Assembly: GCA_041666525.1 (NCBI GenBank)
Contig: JBAYGT010000001.1
Location: 310,001 to 374,000, forward strand
Direction: 5' to 3'
Source: JBAXTZ01 sp041666525
Lineage (GTDB): Bacteria > Bacillota > Negativicutes > JBAXTZ01
DNA: 64,000 nucleotides
The notes under the pieces: model-generated
What the model was told of the DNA's origin: nothing
Database searches by the model: none
Seen by the model: only the letters and a program-made list of their open reading frames with translations
Made by a program: the position numbers and the translations under genes
In this document: positions 1 through 8,202 of the stretch, piece by piece
Layout of the letters: each line of letters begins with the position of its first letter
How positions within the stretch are numbered: the first letter of the stretch is position 1

Positions 1-1
1 G

Positions 2-1519
2 GAAAATCCCGACGCACCGCCAACGCTATGCATGTTGTTGCGCAAACATCTTGAAGACGGCAAAATAGCATCTATCGAGCAAATCAGTTTTGACCGGATA
101 ATTAAAATAAACATTGATGTCCGAGGCGAGAAAAACCGCATTGATACCAAGCAACTCTACCTCGAACTCATGGGCAAAAACAGCAACTTAATCTTTTGTC
201 ATAATGGTATAATCATCGACTCGTTAAAACGTATTGGTATTAACAATAACCGCTTCCGGCAAATTTTACCCGCATTAACCTATGAATTGCCGCCGCCACA
301 AACCAAACTTGATTTGCGCGACCTGGTAGCCAACCAGAACTGGATTTTACCAGAAGTCCCGCTTATTAAAGCACTGATGCAGACCATCGGCGGTATCGGA
401 CCTCAGACCGCCAAACACATTTGTGACCGTGCCGGATTGCCAGCCGCCATCGACACAGACCAATTAGAGCAAAGCGATATCACAGAATTATTTAATGCAC
501 TGGTTTCCATCAATGATGCAATCAACAATTCAACTGAGCTTTGTTCTGTCGTTACTGACAATAATCAGCTGCTGGAAATTGCACCGTACAAACTCGAAGC
601 GGCGGGGGGCGAGCTGCTGGAGTTCGCTGAATTGCAGGAAGCGGTTTTATTTGCTTATAATCTCAATAAACGAACTTCTTTCAATGAAAAAGATAAGCTG
701 ACAACTTTTGTCAACGCTGAAATCAACCGTGCCAGCCACAAACTCCAATTACTGGAATCAGACTTAAGAAAATCGGAAAACGCTGAATGCTATAAAATTT
801 ACGGTGATGTACTCTTATCCTATGGGTTTATGGTCGAAGGGCGGCCGAGCACTGTTAAATTACCGGATATTTACAATGATAATGCTTATCTGGAAATTCC
901 ATTGGATGTAAAATGTGACGCAGCCGGTAATGCAAAACAATACTATGCTAAATATAACAAACTGCAACGTGCTGAGAGTCACATAAAAACGCAAATTGCC
1001 GAAACCATCGATTTGCTCAATTATCTGGAAACCATTGGCAGCAGCGTAAAAATCGTTGAAACACGGGCGGATGTCGAACAAATCGAAGTCGAGTTGCGCG
1101 AAGCCGGAATTATGCCGCCGCTAAAATTAAGCAGCAAAAGCAAGCTCAAACGCAGCGAAAGCGCGCCATTACAATTTAAATCACCCGGCGGACTAATAGT
1201 CTTAGTTGGAAAAAACAATAAGCAAAATGATATTGTAACTTTCAAATTAGCTGCGCAACATGACCTTTGGTTTCACACCAAAGACATTCCCGGTTCGCAC
1301 ATCATCTTAAAATGTGGCAACACAATACCGGAAGCAATTGATATCGCATACGCCGCCAGGCTGGCGGCTCACTACAGCAAAGCCCGTGAATCAACAAAAG
1401 TCCCGGTTGACTATACTGAACGCCGCCATGTCAAAAAACCGGCTGGCGCTAAACCCGGATTTGTAATATTCTTTGAACAAAAGACAATCATGGCTGCGCC
1501 ATTGGCGCCGGGAAAATGA
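2..1519 (+). CDS. rqcH: RqcH/NFACT family protein (5' end cut by window)
   Basis: Homologue of RqcH (Rqc2/NEMF; once called fibronectin-binding protein), which binds stalled 50S-peptidyl-tRNA complexes and recruits tRNA-Ala to add degradation-marking alanine tails in the cytoplasm. The frame is open from base 2 and reads NPDAPPTLCMLLRKHL, the conserved NFACT-N stretch, so the internal ATG at 32 is not the start and roughly 70 residues are missing upstream. Visible order: rest of NFACT-N, helix-hairpin-helix (IGGIGPQTA), a long charged coiled-coil middle, and a C-terminal NFACT-R domain with the DLWFHTKDIPGSH signature. It is convergent with the MFS gene 11 bases downstream. Family assignment is firm; function is taken from the family. 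Confidence 0.93.
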   Translation, partial: ENPDAPPTLCMLLRKHLEDGKIASIEQISFDRIIKINIDVRGEKNRIDTKQLYLELMGKNSNLIFCHNGIIIDSLKRIGINNNRFRQILPALTYELPPPQTKLDLRDLVANQNWILPEVPLIKALMQTIGGIGPQTAKHICDRAGLPAAIDTDQLEQSDITELFNALVSINDAINNSTELCSVVTDNNQLLEIAPYKLEAAGGELLEFAELQEAVLFAYNLNKRTSFNEKDKLTTFVNAEINRASHKLQLLESDLRKSENAECYKIYGDVLLSYGFMVEGRPSTVKLPDIYNDNAYLEIPLDVKCDAAGNAKQYYAKYNKLQRAESHIKTQIAETIDLLNYLETIGSSVKIVETRADVEQIEVELREAGIMPPLKLSSKSKLKRSESAPLQFKSPGGLIVLVGKNNKQNDIVTFKLAAQHDLWFHTKDIPGSHIILKCGNTIPEAIDIAYAARLAAHYSKARESTKVPVDYTERRHVKKPAGAKPGFVIFFEQKTIMAAPLAPGK

Positions 1520-1530
1520 CAATCACCAGT

Positions 1531-2673
1531 TTATTGTCGTTCTTTAATAAACCAACTTAAACCAAACGCCAGCACTGGTAAAAACATTATCACCGAAAAA
1601 ACCGCCGGTACGCCGAAACTGTCGGCAACCATACCAAGCGATACCACTGCCACTGCGCCCATCCCCATGGAAAAGCCCATGGTTATTGCTGATGCAGTCG
1701 CAACATTATTTGGCATAATTTTTTGGGCCAGAACCATCAGACTAGTCCAGGATGCCGCCAGAAAAAAACTATTAATCATCAGAAAAACTATTGCATACTC
1801 CACCGGTAGTGATTTGAACAAATATATCAGCAACGTCACCGGCAAAATTGAGTACAAGGCGACTTTGCGGCTACCGTATTTATCATTCATTAAACCGCCA
1901 ATATAAGTGCCAAACATCCCGGCTACCTGCACTATGGACAACACTGTACCGGAAAATTCTTCGCTCAGTTTGTGAAATATCACTAAATACAACGGCACAA
2001 ATGTCGAAAGTCCGGAAGCGATAAATGACCGCATAAACAACACAAGAATGACCAAAATCAGCGAAAAAAACAGTCCGTTCCGAACAATTTTCGTACCACT
2101 CACTCGTTTTACCGCCGGAATCTTGCGCGCGGCGTTCAACAACGGAATAAACAACAATAACGCCGGAATGATGAATATCAAACGCAAATAGCCGTTATGC
2201 TGCAAAACAAAACCCATCAGCAACGAGCCGAGCGCCGACCCGACAAATCCGCCAACTACAAAAGTGCCGGCGCCTTTACCTTTACTTTCGCCGCTAAAAT
2301 GATTGGCGCATTTCGCACCCTCCGGGTGGAATATCGCGCTGCCGATACCAGAAATTATTACGAACAACAAGACCAGATTGAAACTTGACGCCGACAAACA
2401 CAACTCCAGTCCCAAGGCTGTCAAAAAGCAGCCAAGCGGCATCCGCCAAATCATCCGGCGACGGTCACTCAAAAACCCGAACAGCGGTTGCGCAACTGAA
2501 CCAACAATATTTAAAATCATTGGCACGAGCGCAATTTCGGTATAATCGAGATTGAATTTGTGCATGAAATACGGCAGCGCAATCAACAAAGCGCCACTCG
2601 GAAAATCGACAACAACGTGTCCCAATGTCAATATCCACACTTTTTTGGGAGTTCGGGCAATTTGTCTGAACAT
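1531..2673 (-). CDS. MFS efflux transporter, fosmidomycin-resistance (Fsr) type
   Basis: A 380-residue major facilitator with about 12 hydrophobic helices. The stretches QPLFGFLSDRRRM (loop 2-3) and GIGSAIFHPEGAK match the Fsr subfamily (compare QPVVGYWTDK and GTGSSVFHPE in E. coli Fsr), so it is probably a drug or metabolite exporter of the inner membrane. I chose the ATG at 2673 (MFRQIARTP) because GGAAGG lies 7 bases upstream; a start at 2688 would sit inside that ribosome site. It is a single gene with its own promoter, a structured leader of about 150 bases and an intrinsic terminator before its start, which suggests attenuation control. The substrate is unknown. Confidence 0.85.
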   Translation of the reverse strand: MFRQIARTPKKVWILTLGHVVVDFPSGALLIALPYFMHKFNLDYTEIALVPMILNIVGSVAQPLFGFLSDRRRMIWRMPLGCFLTALGLELCLSASSFNLVLLFVIISGIGSAIFHPEGAKCANHFSGESKGKGAGTFVVGGFVGSALGSLLMGFVLQHNGYLRLIFIIPALLLFIPLLNAARKIPAVKRVSGTKIVRNGLFFSLILVILVLFMRSFIASGLSTFVPLYLVIFHKLSEEFSGTVLSIVQVAGMFGTYIGGLMNDKYGSRKVALYSILPVTLLIYLFKSLPVEYAIVFLMINSFFLAASWTSLMVLAQKIMPNNVATASAITMGFSMGMGAVAVVSLGMVADSFGVPAVFSVIMFLPVLAFGLSWFIKERQ

Positions 2674-2691
2674 AATTGTACCTTCCATAAT

Positions 2692-2713
2692 AAAAAAACC
2701 GGCATCCGCCGGT
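2692..2713 (-). terminator. Intrinsic terminator inside the MFS leader (attenuator)
   Basis: On the minus strand a 6-bp stem ACCGGC/GCCGGT (2708-2713 with 2698-2703) closes a GGAT loop and is followed directly by seven T residues. It lies between the leader promoter and the MFS ribosome site, so transcripts starting at about 2822 must pass it. The loop plus stem holds GCGGA (2705-2709), which can pair with TCCGC at 2753-2757 as an antiterminator. Confidence 0.7.
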
Positions 2714-2716
2714 AAA

Positions 2717-2800
2717 TTAATATTCTATAGAACTATATAAAAATTCCGCACAGCGGAGTACCCCCACCATCAAAACCGTCCCCCGCCAAAAGGACGACAT
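2717..2800 (-). CDS. Possible 27-residue leader peptide upstream of the MFS gene
   Basis: A short frame starts with ATG at 2800, nine bases after GGAG, and stops with TAA four bases before the attenuator stem (MSSFWRGTVL...FLYSSIEY). It begins about 20 bases after the predicted transcription start. A translated leader ending just before a terminator is the layout of ribosome-mediated attenuation in antibiotic-resistance genes. No homologue is recognised and the frame may be chance within a structured RNA, so this is a hypothesis. Confidence 0.3.
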   Translation of the reverse strand: MSSFWRGTVLMVGVLRCAEFLYSSIEY

Positions 2801-2818
2801 CAAAAAATACTCCGCTGT
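2745..2818 (-). ncRNA. Structured 5' leader RNA of the MFS gene
   Basis: Minus-strand RNA with an 11-bp perfect outer stem ACAGCGGAGTA/TACTCCGCTGT (2808-2818 with 2750-2760), an inner CGTCC/GGACG stem, and G-rich single-stranded stretches. The segment TCCGC (2753-2757) has three possible GCGGA partners: the 5' stem (2811-2815), the adjacent 2745-2749, and the terminator (2705-2709). This is the hallmark of a switchable leader. It does not match any riboswitch consensus I can recall. Confidence 0.55.
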
Positions 2819-2828
2819 TTCGCTATCT

Positions 2829-2856
2829 ATTATACAACAAAAACTGCGTCTGGCAA
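2829..2856 (-). promoter_or_regulatory. Sigma-A promoter of the MFS leader
   Basis: The -35 TTGCCA (2851-2856) and -10 TATAAT (2829-2834) are separated by 16 bases. The promoter is embedded in the etfA terminator hairpin, and initiation near 2822 would place the structured leader at the very 5' end of the transcript. Confidence 0.65.
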
Positions 2857-2878
2857 GTGCCGTACGCAGTTTTTGTTG
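2835..2878 (-). terminator. Terminator after etfA
   Basis: A perfect 15-bp inverted repeat (2835-2849 with 2864-2878) with a 14-base loop and a T-rich 3' arm lies 16 bases past the etfA stop. It ends the acyl-CoA dehydrogenase-etfBA operon. The symmetric arms also host the -35 box and abut the -10 box of the next gene. Confidence 0.75.
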
Positions 2879-2893
2879 TTTCATTATTAAATT

Positions 2894-4090
2894 TTAAGCA
2901 TTTTTTATTTTGCGAAACTCGGCTGTTAACGCAGGTAAAACCTCGAACACGTCACCGACAATGCCGTAATCAGCAACTTTGAAAATCGTCGCTTCCGGGT
3001 CTTTGTTGATAGCAACAATAATATCTGAGCTGCTCATGCCGGCGATATGCTGAATAGCGCCGCTGATACCGCAAGCAAAATAAATTTTCGGGCCAACAGT
3101 TTTACCGGTTTGCCCTACCTGATGAAACTGCGGCATCCACCCGGCATCAACGGCCGCACGGCTGGCGCCGACCGCACCGCCCAACACCTCCGCCAAATCT
3201 TTGATCAATGCAAAATTTTCCGGAGCCTGCATACCACGACCGCCGGATACAATAATTTCTGCCTCCTCAAGGTTGCAGGCAGCAGTAGTCACTTTGATAA
3301 TTTCCACAAGTTTGGTACGGATATCACCCGCAACAACTGATGATTTTACGTTGATTATTTCGCCGCTTCGGCGAAAGTCCTGCGGCGCCCGCTTAAATAC
3401 TTTAGGGCGAACAGTACCCATCTGCGGCCGATGGTTCGGACAAAGAATAGTTGCCATAATATTTCCGCCAAACGCCGGACGTGTCCATTCAACCAAACCT
3501 TTTTCAACATCAACCGCCAAACTAGTGCAATCAGCAGTTAATCCGGTGCCGATACGACAGGCAATCCGCGGTCCAAGGTCACGGCCATCAGGTGTGGCTC
3601 CCATCAAAATGACGGACGGCTTGTATTGGTTAATTAATTCCACAATCGCTTTGGTGTGCCCTTCAGTTGAATAGTTGGCGAACTCCTCGCCCTCGACCAG
3701 ATAAACCTTGTCCGCGCCGCTGGCAATCACATCTTTACACAAACCACTAACATTTTTACCCAACAACACACCACACAATGCACAACTGAGTTCATCAGCC
3801 AATTTGCGGCCTTCAGCCAATAATTCGTGCGCTACATCTTTGATGTGCCCCTGGTGCTGTTCAATATATACCCAGACATTACTGTATTCAGCGACATTTA
3901 CCACGCCAAATTTCTGTTCTTCTTCTTTTACAATAGCTTTTACCGGACATTTTTCCAGGCAAACACCACACGCAGTGCAACCGATACCAATGACCGCTTT
4001 TGCATCAACCATTTCGATAGCCGCAAACGGACAAACCTTAACACACAATGAACAACCGACACATTTTTCGTTTATTATTCTTATCGCCAT
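2894..4090 (-). CDS. etfA: Electron transfer flavoprotein alpha subunit with N-terminal ferredoxin domain
   Basis: 398-residue EtfA preceded by a two-cluster ferredoxin module: CVGCSLCVKVCP (C10, C13, C16, C20) and CTACGVCLEKCP (C38, C41, C44, C48). The ETF domain follows, with the C-terminal FAD-binding GRGMQAPENF, GASRAAVDAGW and GQTGKTV motifs. A ferredoxin-fused EtfA is known from the caffeyl-CoA reductase complex (CarE), so electrons may be shared with a ferredoxin pool. The start at 4090 has AGGAGG overlapping the etfB stop, eight bases away; the longer start at 4117 lies inside etfB. Last gene of the operon dehydrogenase-etfB-etfA, followed by a strong terminator. Bifurcation is inferred, not shown. 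Confidence 0.93.
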   Translation of the reverse strand: MAIRIINEKCVGCSLCVKVCPFAAIEMVDAKAVIGIGCTACGVCLEKCPVKAIVKEEEQKFGVVNVAEYSNVWVYIEQHQGHIKDVAHELLAEGRKLADELSCALCGVLLGKNVSGLCKDVIASGADKVYLVEGEEFANYSTEGHTKAIVELINQYKPSVILMGATPDGRDLGPRIACRIGTGLTADCTSLAVDVEKGLVEWTRPAFGGNIMATILCPNHRPQMGTVRPKVFKRAPQDFRRSGEIINVKSSVVAGDIRTKLVEIIKVTTAACNLEEAEIIVSGGRGMQAPENFALIKDLAEVLGGAVGASRAAVDAGWMPQFHQVGQTGKTVGPKIYFACGISGAIQHIAGMSSSDIIVAINKDPEATIFKVADYGIVGDVFEVLPALTAEFRKIKNA

Positions 4091-4098
4091 TTTTCCTC

Positions 4099-4884
4099 CT
4101 AGCCGATGCTCTTGCAAAGCATTTGAGCTAACTGTTCTGCGGCTTCCGCTGCCGGCACACCGGTGATTATCTTTCCTTGTCCGCGCGCTTCAGGTGTGAA
4201 AATTTGGCGGACTTGTGTCGGGCTGCCTTTTAGGCCGAGCCGGTCATAGTTTACCTGCATATCTGCGGCCGTCAAAACTTTGATATCATTACGGCAGGCG
4301 CGCACGCAACCCCAGACCGTCCCAAGCCGCGGTTCGTTTAAGGATTTTACCGCAGTTATCATCACCGGCATTTGCGCTTCAATAACTTCGTAACAATCGT
4401 CTTGTTCACGGTGGACACGCAATGTTTGGTCATTTACTTTCTCGATTTTTGCCGCATAAGTGACCTGTGGTATATTCAAATACTCAGCAATTTCTGGTCC
4501 GACCTGTGCGGTATCACCATCAATAGCTTGCTTGCCACAAAGAATCAGATCAAATTTACCGAGGGCACGAATGGCCGATGCCAGCGTATAGCTGGTCGCC
4601 AAGGTATCTGCACCGCCAAAAGCCCGGTCGCTGACCAGAACTGCTTCATCGGCTCCCATAACAATACATTCCTTCAAAGCATCTTTAGCTTGTGGTGGTC
4701 CCATGCTGAGAATGGTGACTTTACCGCCATGCAATTCCCGCAATTGCAATGCCGCTTCTACCGCGTTTTTGTCAAATGGATTAACAATGCTCGGTACGCC
4801 CTGACGAATAAGCGTATTTGTAACCGGATCGATTTTAACTTCGGTGGTGTCCGGCACTTGTTTTATACAAACAATAATATTCAT
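4099..4884 (-). CDS. etfB: Electron transfer flavoprotein beta subunit
   Basis: 261-residue EtfB beginning MNIIVCIKQVPDTTEVKID, the family N-terminus, with the ETF beta signature around VDQTLRVHREQDD and the conserved KQAIDGDTAQVGPE. With EtfA it forms the soluble FAD/AMP (or FAD/FAD in bifurcating types) heterodimer that takes electrons from, or gives them to, the acyl-CoA dehydrogenase encoded just upstream. Start 4884 is preferred over 4911 because AAAGGA sits nine bases upstream and the first 9 residues of the longer form are not family-like. Confidence 0.93.
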   Translation of the reverse strand: MNIIVCIKQVPDTTEVKIDPVTNTLIRQGVPSIVNPFDKNAVEAALQLRELHGGKVTILSMGPPQAKDALKECIVMGADEAVLVSDRAFGGADTLATSYTLASAIRALGKFDLILCGKQAIDGDTAQVGPEIAEYLNIPQVTYAAKIEKVNDQTLRVHREQDDCYEVIEAQMPVMITAVKSLNEPRLGTVWGCVRACRNDIKVLTAADMQVNYDRLGLKGSPTQVRQIFTPEARGQGKIITGVPAAEAAEQLAQMLCKSIG

Positions 4885-4952
4885 TATCGAATTCCTTTCG
4901 TTTTTTGGCATTCACTATATGTCCGAACTGCTTTTCAGCCTTATTTCAGAAG

Positions 4953-6092
4953 CTACTTCAACATCGTACTACTAATTACCAGCTTCTGGATTTGGTTGGT
5001 GCCTTCATAAATTTGGGTGATTTTTGCATTGCGCATCAACCGTTCTACCGGATACTCACGGCTATAGCCGTATCCACCGAATATTTGCACAGCATCTGTT
5101 GTCACTTTCATTGCCACGTCCGAGGCAAACAATTTTGCCATCGCTGCTTCTTTAGCATATGGCTTGCCAGTTTCTTTCAGCCAAGCCGCGCGATAAATAA
5201 GCAACCGCGCCGCGTCGGTTTCAGTCTGCATATCCGCCAGCATGAAGGCAATCGCCTGCTGTGCAGCTATCGGTTTGCCAAACTGCTCACGCATTTTTGC
5301 ATATTTCACCGCGTGATCAATCGCTGCTTGCGCTATGCCACAAGCCTGAGCCGCGACACCGATACGACCGCCGTCCAGTGTTTCCATGGCAATACGGAAC
5401 CCCTGTCCGAGTTTTCCAAGTAAATTTTCTTTAGGAATCCGGCAATTTTGAAATACCAATTCCATAGTGATCGATGTATTGATACCCAGTTTGTGTTCAC
5501 GTTTACCAAAAGTGAACCCTGGTGTGCCTTTTTCTATAATAAACGCTGAAATACCGCGCGTGCCGCGCGGTTTGTCCGTCATCGCCATTACCACGTAAGT
5601 TTCTGCCTCACCGCCGTTGGTGATAAATAATTTTGCGCCATTTATTACATATTCGTCATTGTCTAAAACCGCAACCGTCGTTTGGGCGCTGGCATCGCTA
5701 CCGGCGTTAGCTTCGGTCAGTCCGAATGCGCCAATTTTCGAACCATCACACAGCGGACGAAGATATTTTTGTTTCTGCTCTTCTGTTCCAAACGCAAAAA
5801 GCGGATACCCGCAAAGTGACGCTGAAGCGCAAAAAGTTATGCCGGCGCCATCATCATATTTGCTGATTTCCTCTACTGCCAAAATATAGGCAAGATAACC
5901 GGCACCGCTGCCACCATACTCTTCGGGAAAAGGAATTCCTTGAAGGCCGAGTTTGACCATTTCATCCATAAGCGGACGATTAAATTCAGAATTGTCGTCA
6001 CGTTCGGATACTGTCGGAACTAAACGTTTTTCGGCAAAATCTTTGGCCAACTTCTGAATCATCAATTGCTCTTCGGTAAAATTAAGATCCAT
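4953..6092 (-). CDS. Acyl-CoA dehydrogenase (short-chain/butyryl-CoA type)
   Basis: 379-residue FAD flavoprotein of the acyl-CoA dehydrogenase family. Seen: N-terminal helical domain, FAD/substrate motifs AFGLTEANAGSDA and FITNG, and near the C-terminus QIYEGTNQIQ, whose glutamate is the catalytic base in butyryl-CoA dehydrogenases. Length and motifs fit short-chain dehydrogenases that run as crotonyl-CoA (or related enoyl-CoA) reductases with EtfAB in anaerobes. First gene of the operon with etfB and etfA. Two ATGs are adjacent; the second (6092) is better spaced from AGGAG. The acyl substrate cannot be told; a caffeyl-CoA-type reductase is possible given the ferredoxin-fused EtfA. Confidence 0.9.
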   Translation of the reverse strand: MDLNFTEEQLMIQKLAKDFAEKRLVPTVSERDDNSEFNRPLMDEMVKLGLQGIPFPEEYGGSGAGYLAYILAVEEISKYDDGAGITFCASASLCGYPLFAFGTEEQKQKYLRPLCDGSKIGAFGLTEANAGSDASAQTTVAVLDNDEYVINGAKLFITNGGEAETYVVMAMTDKPRGTRGISAFIIEKGTPGFTFGKREHKLGINTSITMELVFQNCRIPKENLLGKLGQGFRIAMETLDGGRIGVAAQACGIAQAAIDHAVKYAKMREQFGKPIAAQQAIAFMLADMQTETDAARLLIYRAAWLKETGKPYAKEAAMAKLFASDVAMKVTTDAVQIFGGYGYSREYPVERLMRNAKITQIYEGTNQIQKLVISSTMLK

Positions 6093-6132
6093 CATTTTCT
6101 CCTATAAATAGTGTTTGAATTTTCCAATTATG

Positions 6133-6161
6133 ATATTAACAAATTTTATGCAATATTTCAA
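6133..6161 (-). promoter_or_regulatory. Likely promoter of the acyl-CoA dehydrogenase-etf operon
   Basis: TTGAAA (6156-6161) and TAATAT (6133-6138) are 17 bases apart, about 40 bases before the dehydrogenase start, in an AT-rich gap after the GNAT gene. The -10 is two bases off consensus. Confidence 0.4.
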
Positions 6162-6175
6162 CAAATAATAGTTGG

Positions 6176-6697
6176 TTAAATATTTGCAAACGGCTCCGAA
6201 TAAAGAACTTCACCGCCGCTGAAATTTCGCTGGTCCTCAATCTTTAACGCCAAAAAACATTCATCATCAATCGCAAACGGCGCACGCAGATTATATTCGC
6301 TTGCTGCAACAAATCCAAATCGTGAATAGAATTTTGGATCACCAACAACAATAATAAACTTGCTACGCGTTTTTCCGGCTTTATTGATCGCATATTTAAT
6401 CAAGTGCGAGGCTACTCCCAGTTTTCGAAAACGCGGCAAGGTTGCGACCGGAGCCAACGCCAGCGCCGGAATTTCTTCGGTTTCGGATTTTATGATAATT
6501 TTGCTTAACAGAACATGGGCAATATAGCGTCCGTCAACCACCCCGGCAAGTGACAACTCATCAATATAATTGTCGGTTTTAGCCAACTCTGCTACAAGCT
6601 TGGCTTCACCCGTTCCAGAAAAACTACTCTTGTGTATGTTAAGAACCCGATACACATATTCGCGCGGAACAGATACTACTACCGCATTGATTTTCAT
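6176..6697 (-). CDS. GNAT family N-acetyltransferase (YhbS-like)
   Basis: 173-residue GNAT protein resembling the YhbS group. The acetyl-CoA-binding region is at LAPVATLPRFRKLGVASHL (R/Q-x-x-G-x-A/G loop as FRKLGVA), followed by YSRFGFVAA, the usual GNAT FYxxxGF segment. The acceptor substrate is unknown. Its ATG overlaps the pepA stop (ATGA), with GAGG in the pepA tail, so it is translationally coupled as the last gene of pgmB-like/PuuD-like/pepA/GNAT. Confidence 0.83.
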   Translation of the reverse strand: MKINAVVVSVPREYVYRVLNIHKSSFSGTGEAKLVAELAKTDNYIDELSLAGVVDGRYIAHVLLSKIIIKSETEEIPALALAPVATLPRFRKLGVASHLIKYAINKAGKTRSKFIIVVGDPKFYSRFGFVAASEYNLRAPFAIDDECFLALKIEDQRNFSGGEVLYSEPFANI

Positions 6698-8202
6698 ACA
6701 GCCTCACTATTCTTTCGTGCCCTTAATTCGGCAAATCTTATTAAGGTTCGGGTTCCAAACCCAGTGCAGCCTGCAGCCAGGCAACCATAAGGATTTTCAA
6801 TATCTGCGGCGCCACCAATATCGATATGAACCCAAGGTATATCATCGACAAATTTTTCCAGAAACTTTGCCGCAGTTATTGCCCCGCCACCTCTACCCGC
6901 ACAATGTGTCATATCGGCTACGGTGCTTTCCAGTCCTTCCGCATATTCATCAAACATCGGTAATTCCCACACGCGTTCATTGCATTCTGCTGCTGCACTT
7001 TTCACAGTATCGCACAGCTTATTATTATTGGTCATAATCGCCGCAACGTCACCTAGAGCAACACTCGCGGCGCCAGTCAATGTTGCTATATCTATGATAC
7101 CGGTTACGCCGGATTTTTTGGCATAGTACAGTGCATCAGCAAGAATCAACCGGCCTTCAGCGTCAGTATTGACTACCTCAACCGTTTTTCCATTGAGCAT
7201 GGTAAGTATATCATCTACCTTGTAAGCCGTTCCTGAAGGCATATTTTCCGCCAACGGCAACACTACCTGCAAATTTACCGCCCAACCATATTCGGCAATC
7301 GCCTGAATTGCTGCAAGACAAGCAGCAGCGCCGGACATATCGCCTTTCATCAACCGCATCGACGTTGGCGTTTTTAAGCTCAAACCGCCGGAGTCATACA
7401 TCACACCTTTACCGACCAGCGCGATTCTTTCCGATGACTCTGGATCGCCGCAGTACTCTAGCACAACTAAATACGGCGGATTGGCGCTACCGGCGCCGAC
7501 TGCCAATATTCCGCCCGCTCCCATTTTTTCAAGTTCGGTTTTTCCAAAAACGTCAATTTTCAGATTGCAACTAATAGCAATTTCACGCGCCAACTCAACC
7601 ATTTTTGCCGGATTGAGATAATTAGCCGGCAAATTACCCAGATCTCGTGCCAGCATAATCGCTTTGGTCGCAATCAATGCATTGTTTCTGGCTGCAACAA
7701 AAGCATCCATTTTGGCTTCATTATATTCAACCACAAAAAGCTTCTCTACGCGCTGAGGCTTAGTAGTTTTGAAGCGGTCAAAAATATATTCGCCAAGTAC
7801 CGATCCCTCCACCGTTGCCTGCGCGGCAACTTCGGTTGAAAACCCGCCGATACCTGCACCATGCACAATCGTAGCGACAATTTTTGCTTTTCCGTCGCGC
7901 GCGGCCCGCACACCAATTCCCGCTAACTGGCGTAATTTAAAGGAATTCAATTTTTCCGGTTTTCCCATACCGATGACAATGATTTTCTCGGCCGGAATCT
8001 TCCCGAATGTATATATTTCATGGACTTTTCCAAATTTGCCAAAATCCGGATTGATTTTTGCCATTTGCGAAATGACATTATCTAATGCCGTATTAACAGC
8101 ACCGGTCGCCCCGCCAGGACTGATCACACCTTCAAAAATATTAACAATCAGCGCATCACACTCGATTTTGGTTACACAACTTTGCTTTACTTCTACGATC
8201 AT
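6694..8202 (-). CDS. pepA: Leucyl (cytosol) aminopeptidase, M17 family
   Basis: 502-residue M17 aminopeptidase: N-terminal macro-like domain, C-terminal two-metal catalytic domain with GKGVMYDSGGLSLK (metal Lys and Asp) and the family signature NTDAEGRL. It cleaves N-terminal residues from peptides in the cytoplasm as a hexamer. Start is the ATG at 8202, eight bases after GGAG and overlapping the stop of the PuuD-like gene by one base (TGATG), so translation is coupled. The neighbouring amidotransferase-like hydrolase and GNAT suggest turnover of peptides or gamma-glutamyl compounds. Confidence 0.95.
   Translation of the reverse strand: MIVEVKQSCVTKIECDALIVNIFEGVISPGGATGAVNTALDNVISQMAKINPDFGKFGKVHEIYTFGKIPAEKIIVIGMGKPEKLNSFKLRQLAGIGVRAARDGKAKIVATIVHGAGIGGFSTEVAAQATVEGSVLGEYIFDRFKTTKPQRVEKLFVVEYNEAKMDAFVAARNNALIATKAIMLARDLGNLPANYLNPAKMVELAREIAISCNLKIDVFGKTELEKMGAGGILAVGAGSANPPYLVVLEYCGDPESSERIALVGKGVMYDSGGLSLKTPTSMRLMKGDMSGAAACLAAIQAIAEYGWAVNLQVVLPLAENMPSGTAYKVDDILTMLNGKTVEVVNTDAEGRLILADALYYAKKSGVTGIIDIATLTGAASVALGDVAAIMTNNNKLCDTVKSAAAECNERVWELPMFDEYAEGLESTVADMTHCAGRGGGAITAAKFLEKFVDDIPWVHIDIGGAADIENPYGCLAAGCTGFGTRTLIRFAELRARKNSEAV

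Noticed and set aside
3201..3674. 157-codon plus-strand frame opposite etfA
   Set aside because: Antisense shadow of a clear flavoprotein gene, with no ribosome site and no protein-like composition; the many other antisense frames in the window were dropped for the same reason.
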